From a virus, in IMG/VR virus record IMGVR_UViG_3300042502_001580, positions 1 to 22,999 of that record: DNA of 22,999 bases. One strand, written 5' to 3'. The stretch's first letter is position 1. Every line of letters starts with the position of its first letter. Positions 12,188 through 19,720 of this stretch are shown here, one piece after another. Below the pieces are notes generated by a model. That model saw nothing but the letters and a program-made list of their open reading frames with translations. It searched no databases and was not told the DNA's origin. The translations under genes and the position numbers were made by a program.

Positions 12188-12256
12188 ATGGCTAAAGCAA
12201 AAACACAACCAAAGAAGCCTACGCCAATGCCTGGTAAGAAAAAAGGAGCATGCTAA
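12188..12256 (+). CDS. 22-residue basic peptide
   Basis: MAKAKTQPKKPTPMPGKKKG then AC and stop. Seven lysines and four prolines make it strongly basic and unstructured. GAGG lies 7 nt upstream and its TAA overlaps the next ATG (TAATG), so it fits the coupled gene string between terL and portal. I suspect such tiny Lys/Pro peptides recur after terL in related phages but cannot check. A DNA- or capsid-binding role is only a guess. Confidence 0.6.
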   Translation: MAKAKTQPKKPTPMPGKKKGAC

Positions 12257-12417
12257 TGGCTGGTAAAATTTACAAAAACTCTTTTAAATTAAATGAAGCA
12301 TGGGGTGATGGACGTAGGGCAGCACAAACAGGTGCGCTAGTCGGTACTAATCCATTTGATGCAAGTGTTCCAGCTTACCAAGCATGGATAGACGGTTTCA
12401 ATGACACTTTCGCATAA
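12256..12417 (+). CDS. Small protein resembling ribosome modulation factor (Rmf)
   Basis: A 53-residue protein. AWGDGRRAAQTGALVGTNPF followed by AYQAWIDGFNDTF has the Rmf-like order: A-x-x-x-G, a second Gly, an NP-[FY] or CP-Y pair, then W-x-x-G-[WF]. Rmf in bacteria binds 70S ribosomes and makes inactive dimers. Short phage proteins of this pattern exist near structural genes; whether they bind ribosomes is unknown. It shares single bases with genes on both sides. The Rmf link is a pattern impression, not proven. Confidence 0.62.
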   Translation: MAGKIYKNSFKLNEAWGDGRRAAQTGALVGTNPFDASVPAYQAWIDGFNDTFA

Positions 12418-13190
12418 TGTCTGCATTTGATAAATTTTTAGCTTCATTAAATCCTATTGGAAATGCTGAAGCTGAACCTTTAATGTACGGTGCCCCCGGG
12501 TATCCTTATGGCAATGATACTAAGGCTGCTTTAGCGTTAGGACATGGCGCGTCAGATGAAGATATTTGGAAAAAATTTGGACTATACAAAAGTCCTATGG
12601 CTAATGGCGGCAATGCTTTAGTTGGAGAGGTAATAGACAGCGGGGCAAGTTTAAATCCAGGCAAAGCTAGAAATATAGGAGATGCGTTAAACCATCCCGC
12701 ACTATTTAGTAACTACCCAGACTTAGCAAAAATACCAGTAAATTTAACTAGGTATAGCGAAGATAAGCTGCCGGCTGAAAGAGGCGCATTTTTAGCAAAG
12801 CCTCAAAAAATTATTGATAACGCAAACTGGTATGACATTGCGGGCACACTTAAAGAGCTGAATAAGCCAGTGGAATACAAAACTAGCATAACTGCTAACT
12901 ATGCAACTGATGCTCAGAAACAAAGTACACTGCTGCATGAACTTACCCATGCGATACAACGTACGTACGGACTGGCTATTGGAGCGGACGGAGATAAAGA
13001 GGCCCCTAGGGCTTATACCGATTCAGAAGGCGAAGAACAAGCTCGCATGACGCAAGTTAGAGCATTAATGACGCCCGAGCAAAGAGTTAATGAGTCACCA
13101 AAGACTACGATAGAAAACATGAGAAAACATGGACTAAACCAGTTTTCTGTCATACAAAAATTATTAGAAAATAGTGCTAATGAAAAATAA
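12417..13190 (+). CDS. Stand-alone zinc-peptidase-like (LPD-type) protein
   Basis: A 257-residue protein with HELTH at residues 174-178 (STLLHELTHAIQ), a classic HExxH zinc site, and GEEQAR (about 205-210) offering a third acidic ligand. Upstream, IWKKFGLYKSP and IGDALNHPALFSNYP match the pattern of large polyvalent-protein-associated domains (LPD23-like, as I recall), which are normally pieces of giant phage proteins. Here the domain is nearly the whole protein and sits between terL and portal. It may process a virion protein or be packaged and ejected. The gene overlaps the portal start. Confidence 0.72.
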   Translation: MSAFDKFLASLNPIGNAEAEPLMYGAPGYPYGNDTKAALALGHGASDEDIWKKFGLYKSPMANGGNALVGEVIDSGASLNPGKARNIGDALNHPALFSNYPDLAKIPVNLTRYSEDKLPAERGAFLAKPQKIIDNANWYDIAGTLKELNKPVEYKTSITANYATDAQKQSTLLHELTHAIQRTYGLAIGADGDKEAPRAYTDSEGEEQARMTQVRALMTPEQRVNESPKTTIENMRKHGLNQFSVIQKLLENSANEK

Positions 13191-15339
13191 ACTATCTGAG
13201 AGTGACATTCTTGCTATTATAGCAAATGAACTTAGTAATGCAAACATTACTACTTCAAGTCCATCTATGCTAAAAGACCCTTTACTGTACTATCTTGGTT
13301 TACCAAATGGCACAGAACAAGAAGGTCGTTCGTCAATAGTATCTACTGATATAGCAGACGCTATTGAATGGATAATGCCTCAGATAATGAAGTCTTTTAC
13401 TCAAAATAATGAAGTAGTAGTATTTGACCCTATTAGTGAGGCAGATGAATTACAAGCTAGTATAGAATCTGAATATGTGTATGATGTGCTAATGAAACAA
13501 AATGATGGGTTTGTATTAATCCACCAATTTGTAAAAGATGCACTTATGCAACGTAATGGTATGCTTAAAGTGTACTATGAAGAATCAGTAGAAACAAAAG
13601 TATATAACTATACTGGATTGACAGAAGATCAGTTGCATATAATTGTAGCTGATAAAAATACAGAGATAAAGCAATTAACCCCTAATCAGTATATTGATGA
13701 GCAAGGGCAACCACAAGTAATATATGATGCTAAGTTATCCGTTACTAATAGAGACGGCAGAGTAAAAATTGATGGCGTAGCGCCTGAAGAATTTAGAGTT
13801 AATTCACAACATAATTCTATTGACTTATCAAATGCTAGATTTACGGCTCAGATAGTTAACAAATCATTATCAGACTTACGTGAAGAAGGATTCAAACAAT
13901 CTGAAATTGAAGATATTGCATCATCTGACTTAATACGTTCATCATATCGTTTTAACTATCAAAACGAGCCAACTCTTATACCGTCAACGCTTTCACAAGA
14001 TGATGCTAATAAGTTAGTTGAGATTGGTGAGTGCTATATGAAACTTGACATGGATGGCTCAGGTATAGCAGAACTTATGAAAATAACTGTAGCAGGTGTA
14101 GAACCCCCCACAAAAATACTTAGTATTGAGTCTATTGATAGTAGTCCTTGGATTGCCACAACTGCTATTCTAATGTCACACAAGTTTCAAGGATTATCAG
14201 TATATGATAGGCTTAAGCAGATTCAAGACAATAAAACAGCAATTATCCGAAACATTATGGATAATATGTACTTACAAAATAATCAACGAAATGTTATTCT
14301 TGAAGGTCAAGTTAATCTTGATGACCTTCTTGTCTCTCGCCCTGGCGGCCTCATTAGAGCTAAACGACTAGATGCAATACAACCACTAGCTACGCCACAA
14401 ATTGGCGATGCAGCTTTTAGTATGATGCAATATCTTGACGAAGTAAAGGCAGGACGTATAGGAGTATCTGCTGATGGCACTGCTTCACCAGAAAATATAG
14501 GTGATAGAGTAGGTTCTCAAGGTGTTGAGAGAATGATGAACGCCAAAGAAGAATTAATTGGCTTAATTATTCGTGTTATATGCGAAACTGGTATTAAACC
14601 ATTATGTAATAAGATTCGTGATATAGTAACGCAACATGTTGATACAATACAAGACTTTCAGTATCGTGGTCAATGGGTTAAAGTTAATCCTGCAGAATGG
14701 CCAAAACGTACTAAGAGTTCAGTACGTGTAGGAACAGGCACTGGTGACGTTACTGCTAAATTAGCTGCTATTCAGCAGATACAAATGATTCAAGAAAAGA
14801 TTATGTCAATACCTGGCCAAGCATTAACAAATCCAGTTAAAATATATGCAACACTTGATGATTTTTGTAAGTTTTCAGGTCTTAATGGTGCTAACAAATA
14901 TTTTATTGACCCTTCTTCACAGGAAGGTCAGCAAGCACAACAACAAGCATCACAAGGTTCTCAACAGCAGCAGCAGCAGCAACAGCAGTTAGAAATGGAG
15001 CAAATAAGACAACAAGCTGAGATTGCAAAGTCTGCCACTACTACTGCTGAAGCTCAAATGGCTAATGTGCAATTAAAAGGACAAGTTGAACTTGGTAAGC
15101 ATCAACGTGAAATGGAAAGACAAACTTCAGCAGCTGAAATAGCCAGCCTAAAAATGCAACTAGAACAGCTAACATTGTTAGGTAAAAGCAATAAAGAACA
15201 AAGTGACCTTAAATTTAAATACGATGAACTTGAGGCAAAGACTGCACTTGAATTAACTAAACTAGAAGCTGTTACTCAGGCTAATGAGGAAGCTAACTTT
15301 AAAGCCAATGAAGAAGCTATAGACGAAGGTAACTACTAA
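13180..15339 (+). CDS. Portal protein (P22-like podovirus type)
   Basis: A 719-residue protein. The N-terminal part (RSSIVSTDIADAIEWIMPQI, then FDPISEADE and KDALMQRNGMLKVYYEE) is typical of large podovirus portals. The C-terminal ~160 residues are a Gln-rich, then heptad-like coiled coil (AEIASLKMQLEQL and similar), as in the barrel of P22-type portals. It forms the dodecameric ring for DNA entry and tail attachment. I start at ATG 13180; an in-frame GTG lies at 13174. Neither has a clear ribosome-binding site and the gene overlaps the preceding one by 11 nt, so reinitiation is likely. It contains a run of nine Gln encoded mainly by CAG. Confidence 0.88.
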   Translation: MKNKLSESDILAIIANELSNANITTSSPSMLKDPLLYYLGLPNGTEQEGRSSIVSTDIADAIEWIMPQIMKSFTQNNEVVVFDPISEADELQASIESEYVYDVLMKQNDGFVLIHQFVKDALMQRNGMLKVYYEESVETKVYNYTGLTEDQLHIIVADKNTEIKQLTPNQYIDEQGQPQVIYDAKLSVTNRDGRVKIDGVAPEEFRVNSQHNSIDLSNARFTAQIVNKSLSDLREEGFKQSEIEDIASSDLIRSSYRFNYQNEPTLIPSTLSQDDANKLVEIGECYMKLDMDGSGIAELMKITVAGVEPPTKILSIESIDSSPWIATTAILMSHKFQGLSVYDRLKQIQDNKTAIIRNIMDNMYLQNNQRNVILEGQVNLDDLLVSRPGGLIRAKRLDAIQPLATPQIGDAAFSMMQYLDEVKAGRIGVSADGTASPENIGDRVGSQGVERMMNAKEELIGLIIRVICETGIKPLCNKIRDIVTQHVDTIQDFQYRGQWVKVNPAEWPKRTKSSVRVGTGTGDVTAKLAAIQQIQMIQEKIMSIPGQALTNPVKIYATLDDFCKFSGLNGANKYFIDPSSQEGQQAQQQASQGSQQQQQQQQQLEMEQIRQQAEIAKSATTTAEAQMANVQLKGQVELGKHQREMERQTSAAEIASLKMQLEQLTLLGKSNKEQSDLKFKYDELEAKTALELTKLEAVTQANEEANFKANEEAIDEGNY
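14962..14988 (+). repeat. CAG/CAA trinucleotide tract coding nine Gln
   Basis: Nine consecutive Gln codons in the portal gene: CAA, five CAG, CAA, CAG, CAG. The run of five CAG is a simple repeat, and such tracts can vary in length by slippage without leaving the frame. Confidence 0.85.
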
Positions 15340-15340
15340 A

Positions 15341-15604
15341 ATGGCGAATAAAGACATAGACCATATATTACAGGAAGAAGTAAATATAGGCAACAGAGCT
15401 CAACAAGCTTATGACATATATCTAAAGGATTACTTTGATAAATTTCAAAGTAATGTTGCTAAACAATTATATGTAAGTGATCTTGCTTGTGATGATATTT
15501 TAGTTATTAAATATCAAATAACTGCAATAAAAGCTTTGGAAGAAATTATACTTAGTGATATAGAAACAGGACAACTTGCATTTAAACAACTTAGTGAAAA
15601 GTGA
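15341..15604 (+). CDS. Small helical protein between portal and scaffold
   Basis: An 87-residue, all-helical acidic protein, MANKDIDHILQEEVNIG to the end FKQLSEK. Its first half (RAQQAYDIYLKDYFDK) and second half (IKYQITAIKALEEIIL) could form a helical hairpin. I recognise no family. It starts 2 nt after the portal stop and ends 9 nt before the scaffold. A role in head assembly is inferred from position only. Confidence 0.65.
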   Translation: MANKDIDHILQEEVNIGNRAQQAYDIYLKDYFDKFQSNVAKQLYVSDLACDDILVIKYQITAIKALEEIILSDIETGQLAFKQLSEK

Positions 15605-15612
15605 GATAAAAT

Positions 15613-16716
15613 ATGAATGATGACCAAAATACTACTTCAACGGCTGAACTTTCGAGTGAAGCTGGAAGCGTAAACATGGTTGACCAAATTGCTGACTTAT
15701 TATTAGGTGAGTCAGAAAAACCAACTGAACAAAAAAAGAAACCTATTGAAGAATCTGAGGAGGCTGATACCCAACCAGATGATTCTACTCAAGAAGATGA
15801 CTATGAAGCAGAAGGCGAAGAATCAGATGAAGTTGAAGACGATAACTTTGACGATTCTGATGAAGAAGTTACCTGGGCTAAAACACTAGGTATAGATGAA
15901 AAAAATGTAGTACTAGATGATGATGGTAATTTATCAGGTATTAACGTAAAAGTTGATGGCAAAGTAACTACTGTTGGAGTAAAAGATTTAATTGCTGGCT
16001 ACCAAAGTAATAAAAGTAATACTAATAAGTCTAAACAACTTGCAGAACAACGCAAAGAGTTTGACACTATTAAAGTTGCAGTTGCTAATGAGTATACCCA
16101 AAAAATTGAAACTATAGATAGACTAACACAACATCTTAAAGATATACTATTAGGTAGTTATAAAGATGTTGATTGGAATAGATTAAGAGTAGAAAATCCT
16201 GGTGAATATGCAGCAGCAGTTCAAGACTTTAATTTTAGAAACTCTGAAATTGAACAAATTGCTAATGCCGTAGGCCAAGAAAAACAAGGTATTAATCAAC
16301 AAATGACTGCAGAGCAACAAGCAATGCAACAAGAGTTTATTAAAAGCCAAGCAGACAAAGTTATAGAAAAAAATCCTTCATGGGCAAAACCTGAAGTATT
16401 TAGAAAAGCTGTATCTGAAATGACTGAATTTTTATCAGATACATATGGATTTACACAAGAAGAATTTGCAAATACACAAGATGCTAGATTGTTTGAAGTA
16501 ATTAAAGATGCTATGAAATATAGGTCTAGTGTTAAAACTGCTAAAACTAAACTTGATGTACAAATACCTAAGTATCAAAAAAGTACAGGCAAAACAACAA
16601 AAGCACTTACTAAACTTGACAGACTCACAAAGACTGCAAAGTCTTCACAAGGATATCAAAAACGTAATGCTGAAACAGACGCTGTTGCAGAATTGCTAAG
16701 CGGTTTATATAATTAA
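15613..16716 (+). CDS. Scaffolding protein
   Basis: A 367-residue protein immediately before the capsid gene. Residues about 30-90 are extremely acidic (Glu/Asp-rich, for example EEADTQPDDSTQEDD), then a short beta segment (GINVKVDGKVTTVGVKDLI), a long charged helical middle rich in Gln, and a Lys-rich C-terminus (KTTKALTKLDRLTKTAK). Acidic N-terminus, helical core and basic capsid-binding C-terminus is the usual build of podovirus scaffolds that direct procapsid assembly and leave before or during packaging. No catalytic motif. Confidence 0.82.
   Translation: MNDDQNTTSTAELSSEAGSVNMVDQIADLLLGESEKPTEQKKKPIEESEEADTQPDDSTQEDDYEAEGEESDEVEDDNFDDSDEEVTWAKTLGIDEKNVVLDDDGNLSGINVKVDGKVTTVGVKDLIAGYQSNKSNTNKSKQLAEQRKEFDTIKVAVANEYTQKIETIDRLTQHLKDILLGSYKDVDWNRLRVENPGEYAAAVQDFNFRNSEIEQIANAVGQEKQGINQQMTAEQQAMQQEFIKSQADKVIEKNPSWAKPEVFRKAVSEMTEFLSDTYGFTQEEFANTQDARLFEVIKDAMKYRSSVKTAKTKLDVQIPKYQKSTGKTTKALTKLDRLTKTAKSSQGYQKRNAETDAVAELLSGLYN
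16685..16713 (+). promoter_or_regulatory. Promoter for the major capsid gene
   Basis: -35 TTGCAG (16685-16690), exact 17-nt spacer, -10 TATAAT (16708-16713), overlapping the end of the scaffold gene. The start near 16720 would give a very short leader before the capsid ATG at 16736. With the terminator at 17805-17835 it would make a capsid-only transcript. Confidence 0.5.
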
Positions 16717-16735
16717 TTTTTAAAAGGGTATCAAA

Positions 16736-17797
16736 ATGAGTACAGCTAACTTAGATGCAGCAACACTTAAAGGTGTTGTTCGTGGCGGTTTAATCCGTGA
16801 AGATGTAATGAACCAAATTTGGGATATTTCTAAAATCCCATTACCATTTACTGATGCGATTGGCACTGAAACTTCAGGCAATCCATACAAAGAATGGACT
16901 ACTGATGCACTTGCTGCACCAAACTTAACCAACGCTGTTATCGACGGCTCAGATGCTTCAGGTAACAACACTGTTACTGGCTTAAGAGTTGGTAACCATC
17001 ACCAAATATCTACTAAAGTTGTTCGTACATCTTTCAGAGCAGATGCTTCTGATGTTATTGGTCGTACTAAAGAGTTGAGCTACCAAATGATGCGTAGACA
17101 ACAAGAGTTGCGTCGTGACGTTGAGGCTATTGCTTTGACTAACCAAGCATCTTTTGCTGATACTGGATCTGCTGCTGGTACTGCTGGTGGTTTGCCATCT
17201 TGGTTGACTACTAACTTCTCTGCTGGTGCAACTGGCGCAATCGGTGGTTTCCAATCTTCAGGTGTAACTCTAAAACGTACTTATGGTACTGCTAGAGCGT
17301 TGACTGAAACTCTTGTGCGTGATGCAGTTCAGTCTGTTTACTCACAAGGTGGCGATCCAACTATCATGATGTCAGTTCCTGGCGTTATTCGTAGATTCAG
17401 CGAGTATTTATTTACTTCGTCTGCTCGTGTAGCAACATTGATGTCAGATCAAGGTAAATCTGCTTCTGCTGCAACTGCGATGGGTGCTGTAAACGTATTT
17501 GTAACTGACTTTGGTACTTTGAAATTAGTTCCAAACCGTTTACAAATTCCTTACACTGGTACTGCTGGTTCTACAACTGGTGTTTATGCTTCTTCTGGCG
17601 TATCTGCTGACGTGTTTATCCTTGATCCTTCATACTTGGCTATGTCTTACTTAAAAGGCTATAGAACTGAAGAATTAGCTAAAACTGGTCTTGCAGAAAA
17701 CCGTCAAATGTCTGTTGATTGGACATTGATATGCAACACTGAGAAGTCACACGCAATCATTGGTGATATTACCATTGCATCTGCTGTAACTGCTTAA
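16736..17797 (+). CDS. Major capsid protein (SU10/DUF5309-like)
   Basis: A 353-residue protein. It has the DUF5309/SU10-type order: NPYKEWTTDALAAPN, then RVGNHHQISTKVVRTSFRA, ELSYQMMRRQQELRRDVEAI, TAGGLPSWLTTNF, and a late IRRFSEYLFTSSARVATL with PNRLQIPY. The central E-x-x-RDVEA helix is the spine helix of an HK97-like fold. It builds the icosahedral shell. Codon use (GCT, ACT, GTT) differs from its neighbours, as expected for a highly expressed gene. AAAAGGG precedes the ATG. Confidence 0.92.
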   Translation: MSTANLDAATLKGVVRGGLIREDVMNQIWDISKIPLPFTDAIGTETSGNPYKEWTTDALAAPNLTNAVIDGSDASGNNTVTGLRVGNHHQISTKVVRTSFRADASDVIGRTKELSYQMMRRQQELRRDVEAIALTNQASFADTGSAAGTAGGLPSWLTTNFSAGATGAIGGFQSSGVTLKRTYGTARALTETLVRDAVQSVYSQGGDPTIMMSVPGVIRRFSEYLFTSSARVATLMSDQGKSASAATAMGAVNVFVTDFGTLKLVPNRLQIPYTGTAGSTTGVYASSGVSADVFILDPSYLAMSYLKGYRTEELAKTGLAENRQMSVDWTLICNTEKSHAIIGDITIASAVTA

Positions 17798-17804
17798 TAT
17801 TGAT

Positions 17805-17835
17805 AGCCCACTGTAACAGGTGGGCTTTCTTTTAT
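17805..17835 (+). terminator. Rho-independent terminator after the capsid gene
   Basis: Arms AGCCCAC (17805-17811) and GTGGGCT (17820-17826) with an 8-nt loop, then a T-rich run TTTCTTTTA. Confidence 0.9.
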
Positions 17836-17848
17836 CTGAGGAATAAAC

Positions 17849-18019
17849 ATGGCTACAACAAAAGAAGTGGTAAAAGAAGTAAAACCAAAAACAGTCAAAG
17901 TTAAAAACATCTGGACTGATCCTATTAGTTTTGAAAGTGGTGTTATTGCACCAAACGCTGAAGGCGAAGTATCTTTAGCAGAAGCTGAAGCATTATCAGA
18001 TTACGTTCAAAAGGTGTAA
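17849..18019 (+). CDS. Small virion-associated protein candidate (56 aa)
   Basis: A 56-residue protein: a Lys/Val-rich start (MATTKEVVKEVKPKTVKVK), then NIWTDPISFESGVIAPNAEGE and a helix ALSDYVQKV. The central part reads as two short beta-strands, as in small head-decoration or head-fiber proteins of other phages, but I recognise no named family. GAGG lies 8 nt upstream. Its place right after the capsid terminator would fit an accessory head protein, supplied by read-through or an unseen promoter. Confidence 0.62.
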   Translation: MATTKEVVKEVKPKTVKVKNIWTDPISFESGVIAPNAEGEVSLAEAEALSDYVQKV

Positions 18020-18022
18020 ACA

Positions 18023-18346
18023 ATGGATAGTGTAATTAAAAGTGACATGCACTATGATGCTCAAAGCAATACAGTTACTCATGTTACAACACAACCTACT
18101 GAAAAGATTATCCTTGAACGTAATGCCGAGCTAAGAAAAAACCAAGGTGCTTTACATGATTTAGGTAAACAAAGTGGAGAATCTTTTGGTCGTATGGTAG
18201 CATCTATACCATTCATTATTTTTGAGAAAGCATTAAGAGATGGATACGATCTTAACAGTCCAGACAGCCAAATTGCAGGTCAAGAGATGAACAGATTTCT
18301 AAAGTCAACAGAAGGGAAGATGTGCCTAGTTCAAGGTAAGCACTAA
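18023..18346 (+). CDS. Conserved phage protein (VASIPFIIFEKALRDG type)
   Basis: A 107-residue protein: polar N-terminal half with AELRKNQGALHDL, then GRMVASIPFIIFEKALRDGYD and EMNRFLKSTEGKMCLVQGKH. An ASIP-x-x-x-[FY]-x-x-x-L-x-x-G segment ending in a short basic tail recurs in podovirus-like phages in this genome position, as far as I recall; its function is unknown. It shares one base with the next gene (TAATG). Confidence 0.62.
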   Translation: MDSVIKSDMHYDAQSNTVTHVTTQPTEKIILERNAELRKNQGALHDLGKQSGESFGRMVASIPFIIFEKALRDGYDLNSPDSQIAGQEMNRFLKSTEGKMCLVQGKH

Positions 18347-18618
18347 TGGCTAAATTTCTTGATTTTGCTAGAAACGTATGGGCTGGAAGTAAAAATCCAG
18401 ATGAAGGAAGATTAAGTTTAAAAGGATTGGGAAAGCCTCAAATAGTTACACCATTATTAATTGGTATGACATTGGCGCAAGCCACTAATGCTTTATTGTC
18501 TGCTAGTTTGAAATTAGGAACAGTTACATTAACAACAGGATTAGTAACAGCTCAAAGTGTAGCTGCATATACTAATGTATCACCTGGTACTATCGTTAAT
18601 ATTACATTAACTTCATGA
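18346..18618 (+). CDS. PASTA-domain protein
   Basis: A 90-residue protein. Residues about 33-90 fit one PASTA domain: IVTPLLIGMTLAQATNALL, LKLGTVTLTTGLV, and VSPGTIVNITLTS, matching the family pattern P-x-LIGM-x-x-x-x-A-x-x-x-L ... V-x-x-Q-x ... V-x-x-GT-x-V-x-x-x-[VL]. In bacteria PASTA domains sit in penicillin-binding proteins and kinases and bind peptidoglycan or muropeptides. It is coupled to the holin-like gene (4-nt overlap) and lies two genes before the lysozyme, so a cell-wall-binding role in lysis or in virion penetration is plausible. The basic N-terminal 30 residues have no signal peptide. Confidence 0.68.
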   Translation: MAKFLDFARNVWAGSKNPDEGRLSLKGLGKPQIVTPLLIGMTLAQATNALLSASLKLGTVTLTTGLVTAQSVAAYTNVSPGTIVNITLTS

Positions 18619-18854
18619 GTGCTTATATGCCTGACATTAATTGCAGAGTAGCTAAAGTAGAACAGCAAATAGAAGCATTGCTTAATGACATACATCATGA
18701 CCGTGAGGAATCACGTAGACGATCTGATAGAATATTTTTAATATTAGATGAACTTCAAAAAACCACTCATAATAATAAAGGATTTTTTGGTGGCGTAGTA
18801 TTTAGTGTTTCAGCTATTTTTGCTTTTATTGTATATTTAACGAGCAAGAATTAA
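18615..18854 (+). CDS. Holin-like or XhlA-like membrane protein
   Basis: A 79-residue protein: a charged helical N-terminal part (RVAKVEQQIEALLNDIHHDR), then one C-terminal transmembrane helix (about 58-76, GFFGGVVFSVSAIFAFIVYL). Haemolysin XhlA-type proteins have this design and act with a holin and endolysin. Its stop shares one base with the lysozyme start, which argues for a lysis role. With a single helix at the C-terminus it could also be an anchored spanin-type or accessory protein. Confidence 0.6.
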   Translation: MSAYMPDINCRVAKVEQQIEALLNDIHHDREESRRRSDRIFLILDELQKTTHNNKGFFGGVVFSVSAIFAFIVYLTSKN

Positions 18855-19285
18855 TGAGCGCATTAGAGATATTAATCAAGCTAATTAAAGATAGTGAAGG
18901 TTGTAAATTAAAATCTTATAAATGCCCAGCAGGAATATGGACTATTGGTTATGGACAAACCAAAGGTGTTAAAGAAGGAATGGTATGGACACAACAACAA
19001 GCTGATGAAGATATAATTAAAACCGCATTACAGGCTTTTAATGAGGCGATTAAGGCATCACCAATACTATCAACTGCTAACATGGAGAAACAAGCTGCAA
19101 TAGCGGATTTTGTTTATAATTTAGGCATAACGAATTACAATAAATCAACATTAAAACTAAGGGTTGATAAAGGTAACTGGGTTTCTGCATCAACAGAGAT
19201 CAAGAAATGGAATAAGAGTAATGGAACTATTCTTAATGGTTTAGTTAAAAGAAGGCAATTAGAAGCTGACTTATTATTGATGTAA
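18854..19285 (+). CDS. Endolysin, T4-type lysozyme (GH24)
   Basis: A 143-residue muramidase that cuts the glycan backbone of peptidoglycan. The catalytic pattern is Glu15-x8-Cys24-x5-Thr30 in SEG-CKLKSYKCPAGIWTIGYG, i.e. Cys in place of the T4 Asp20, as is known in some active phage lysozymes. Later blocks AIADFVYNLGI and LVKRRQLEADL match the family. No signal or SAR helix at the N-terminus, so it depends on a holin to reach the wall. It follows the holin-like gene directly. Confidence 0.93.
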   Translation: MSALEILIKLIKDSEGCKLKSYKCPAGIWTIGYGQTKGVKEGMVWTQQQADEDIIKTALQAFNEAIKASPILSTANMEKQAAIADFVYNLGITNYNKSTLKLRVDKGNWVSASTEIKKWNKSNGTILNGLVKRRQLEADLLLM

Positions 19286-19294
19286 GGAATTATA

Positions 19295-19711
19295 ATGGCT
19301 ATATCGGTTTACACAAAATACACTGCTGGAGTTGAGTCACTGGTAGAAGGCACAAATGCAGGAACAGATGTTTGGAAGGTAGCATTAGCAAATACTATCA
19401 ACATTTCTGATACAACATTTGTAGCTGGAACAACAGATTTACCTACATCTGGTGGATATACAGCAGGTGGAAATACTTGTGCTACAACATCATCATCTCA
19501 GTCTGGTGGAATATTTAAACTTGTTCTTGCAAGTCCAGCTATTTGGACAGCAACAGGCGCAGGATTTACTTATCGCTATGCGATTCTATATAATTCAACA
19601 CTGAATATTCCAATAGGTTTTTGGGATTATGGTTCAAGCCAGCTTATTTCAGCTTCTGAAACAGTGCAGATCGTACTTGATTCGGTCAATGGCGTGTTTC
19701 AAATAACTTAA
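19295..19711 (+). CDS. Virion structural protein, fiber-associated family
   Basis: A 138-residue beta-rich protein. DVWKVALANTINISD, SGGYTAGGNTC, and AIWTATGAGFTYRYAILYN then GFWDYGSSQ form a pattern common in phage proteins encoded just before tail fibers. The family is generally labelled structural without a defined function. The leader AAGGAATTATAATGGCT is identical to that of the next gene, so both should be translated at similar rates. Confidence 0.7.
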   Translation: MAISVYTKYTAGVESLVEGTNAGTDVWKVALANTINISDTTFVAGTTDLPTSGGYTAGGNTCATTSSSQSGGIFKLVLASPAIWTATGAGFTYRYAILYNSTLNIPIGFWDYGSSQLISASETVQIVLDSVNGVFQIT

Positions 19712-19720
19712 GGAATTATA

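Noticed and set aside
16720-17254. Leftward ORFs across the capsid gene
   Set aside because: Antisense shadows of a confidently identified capsid gene.
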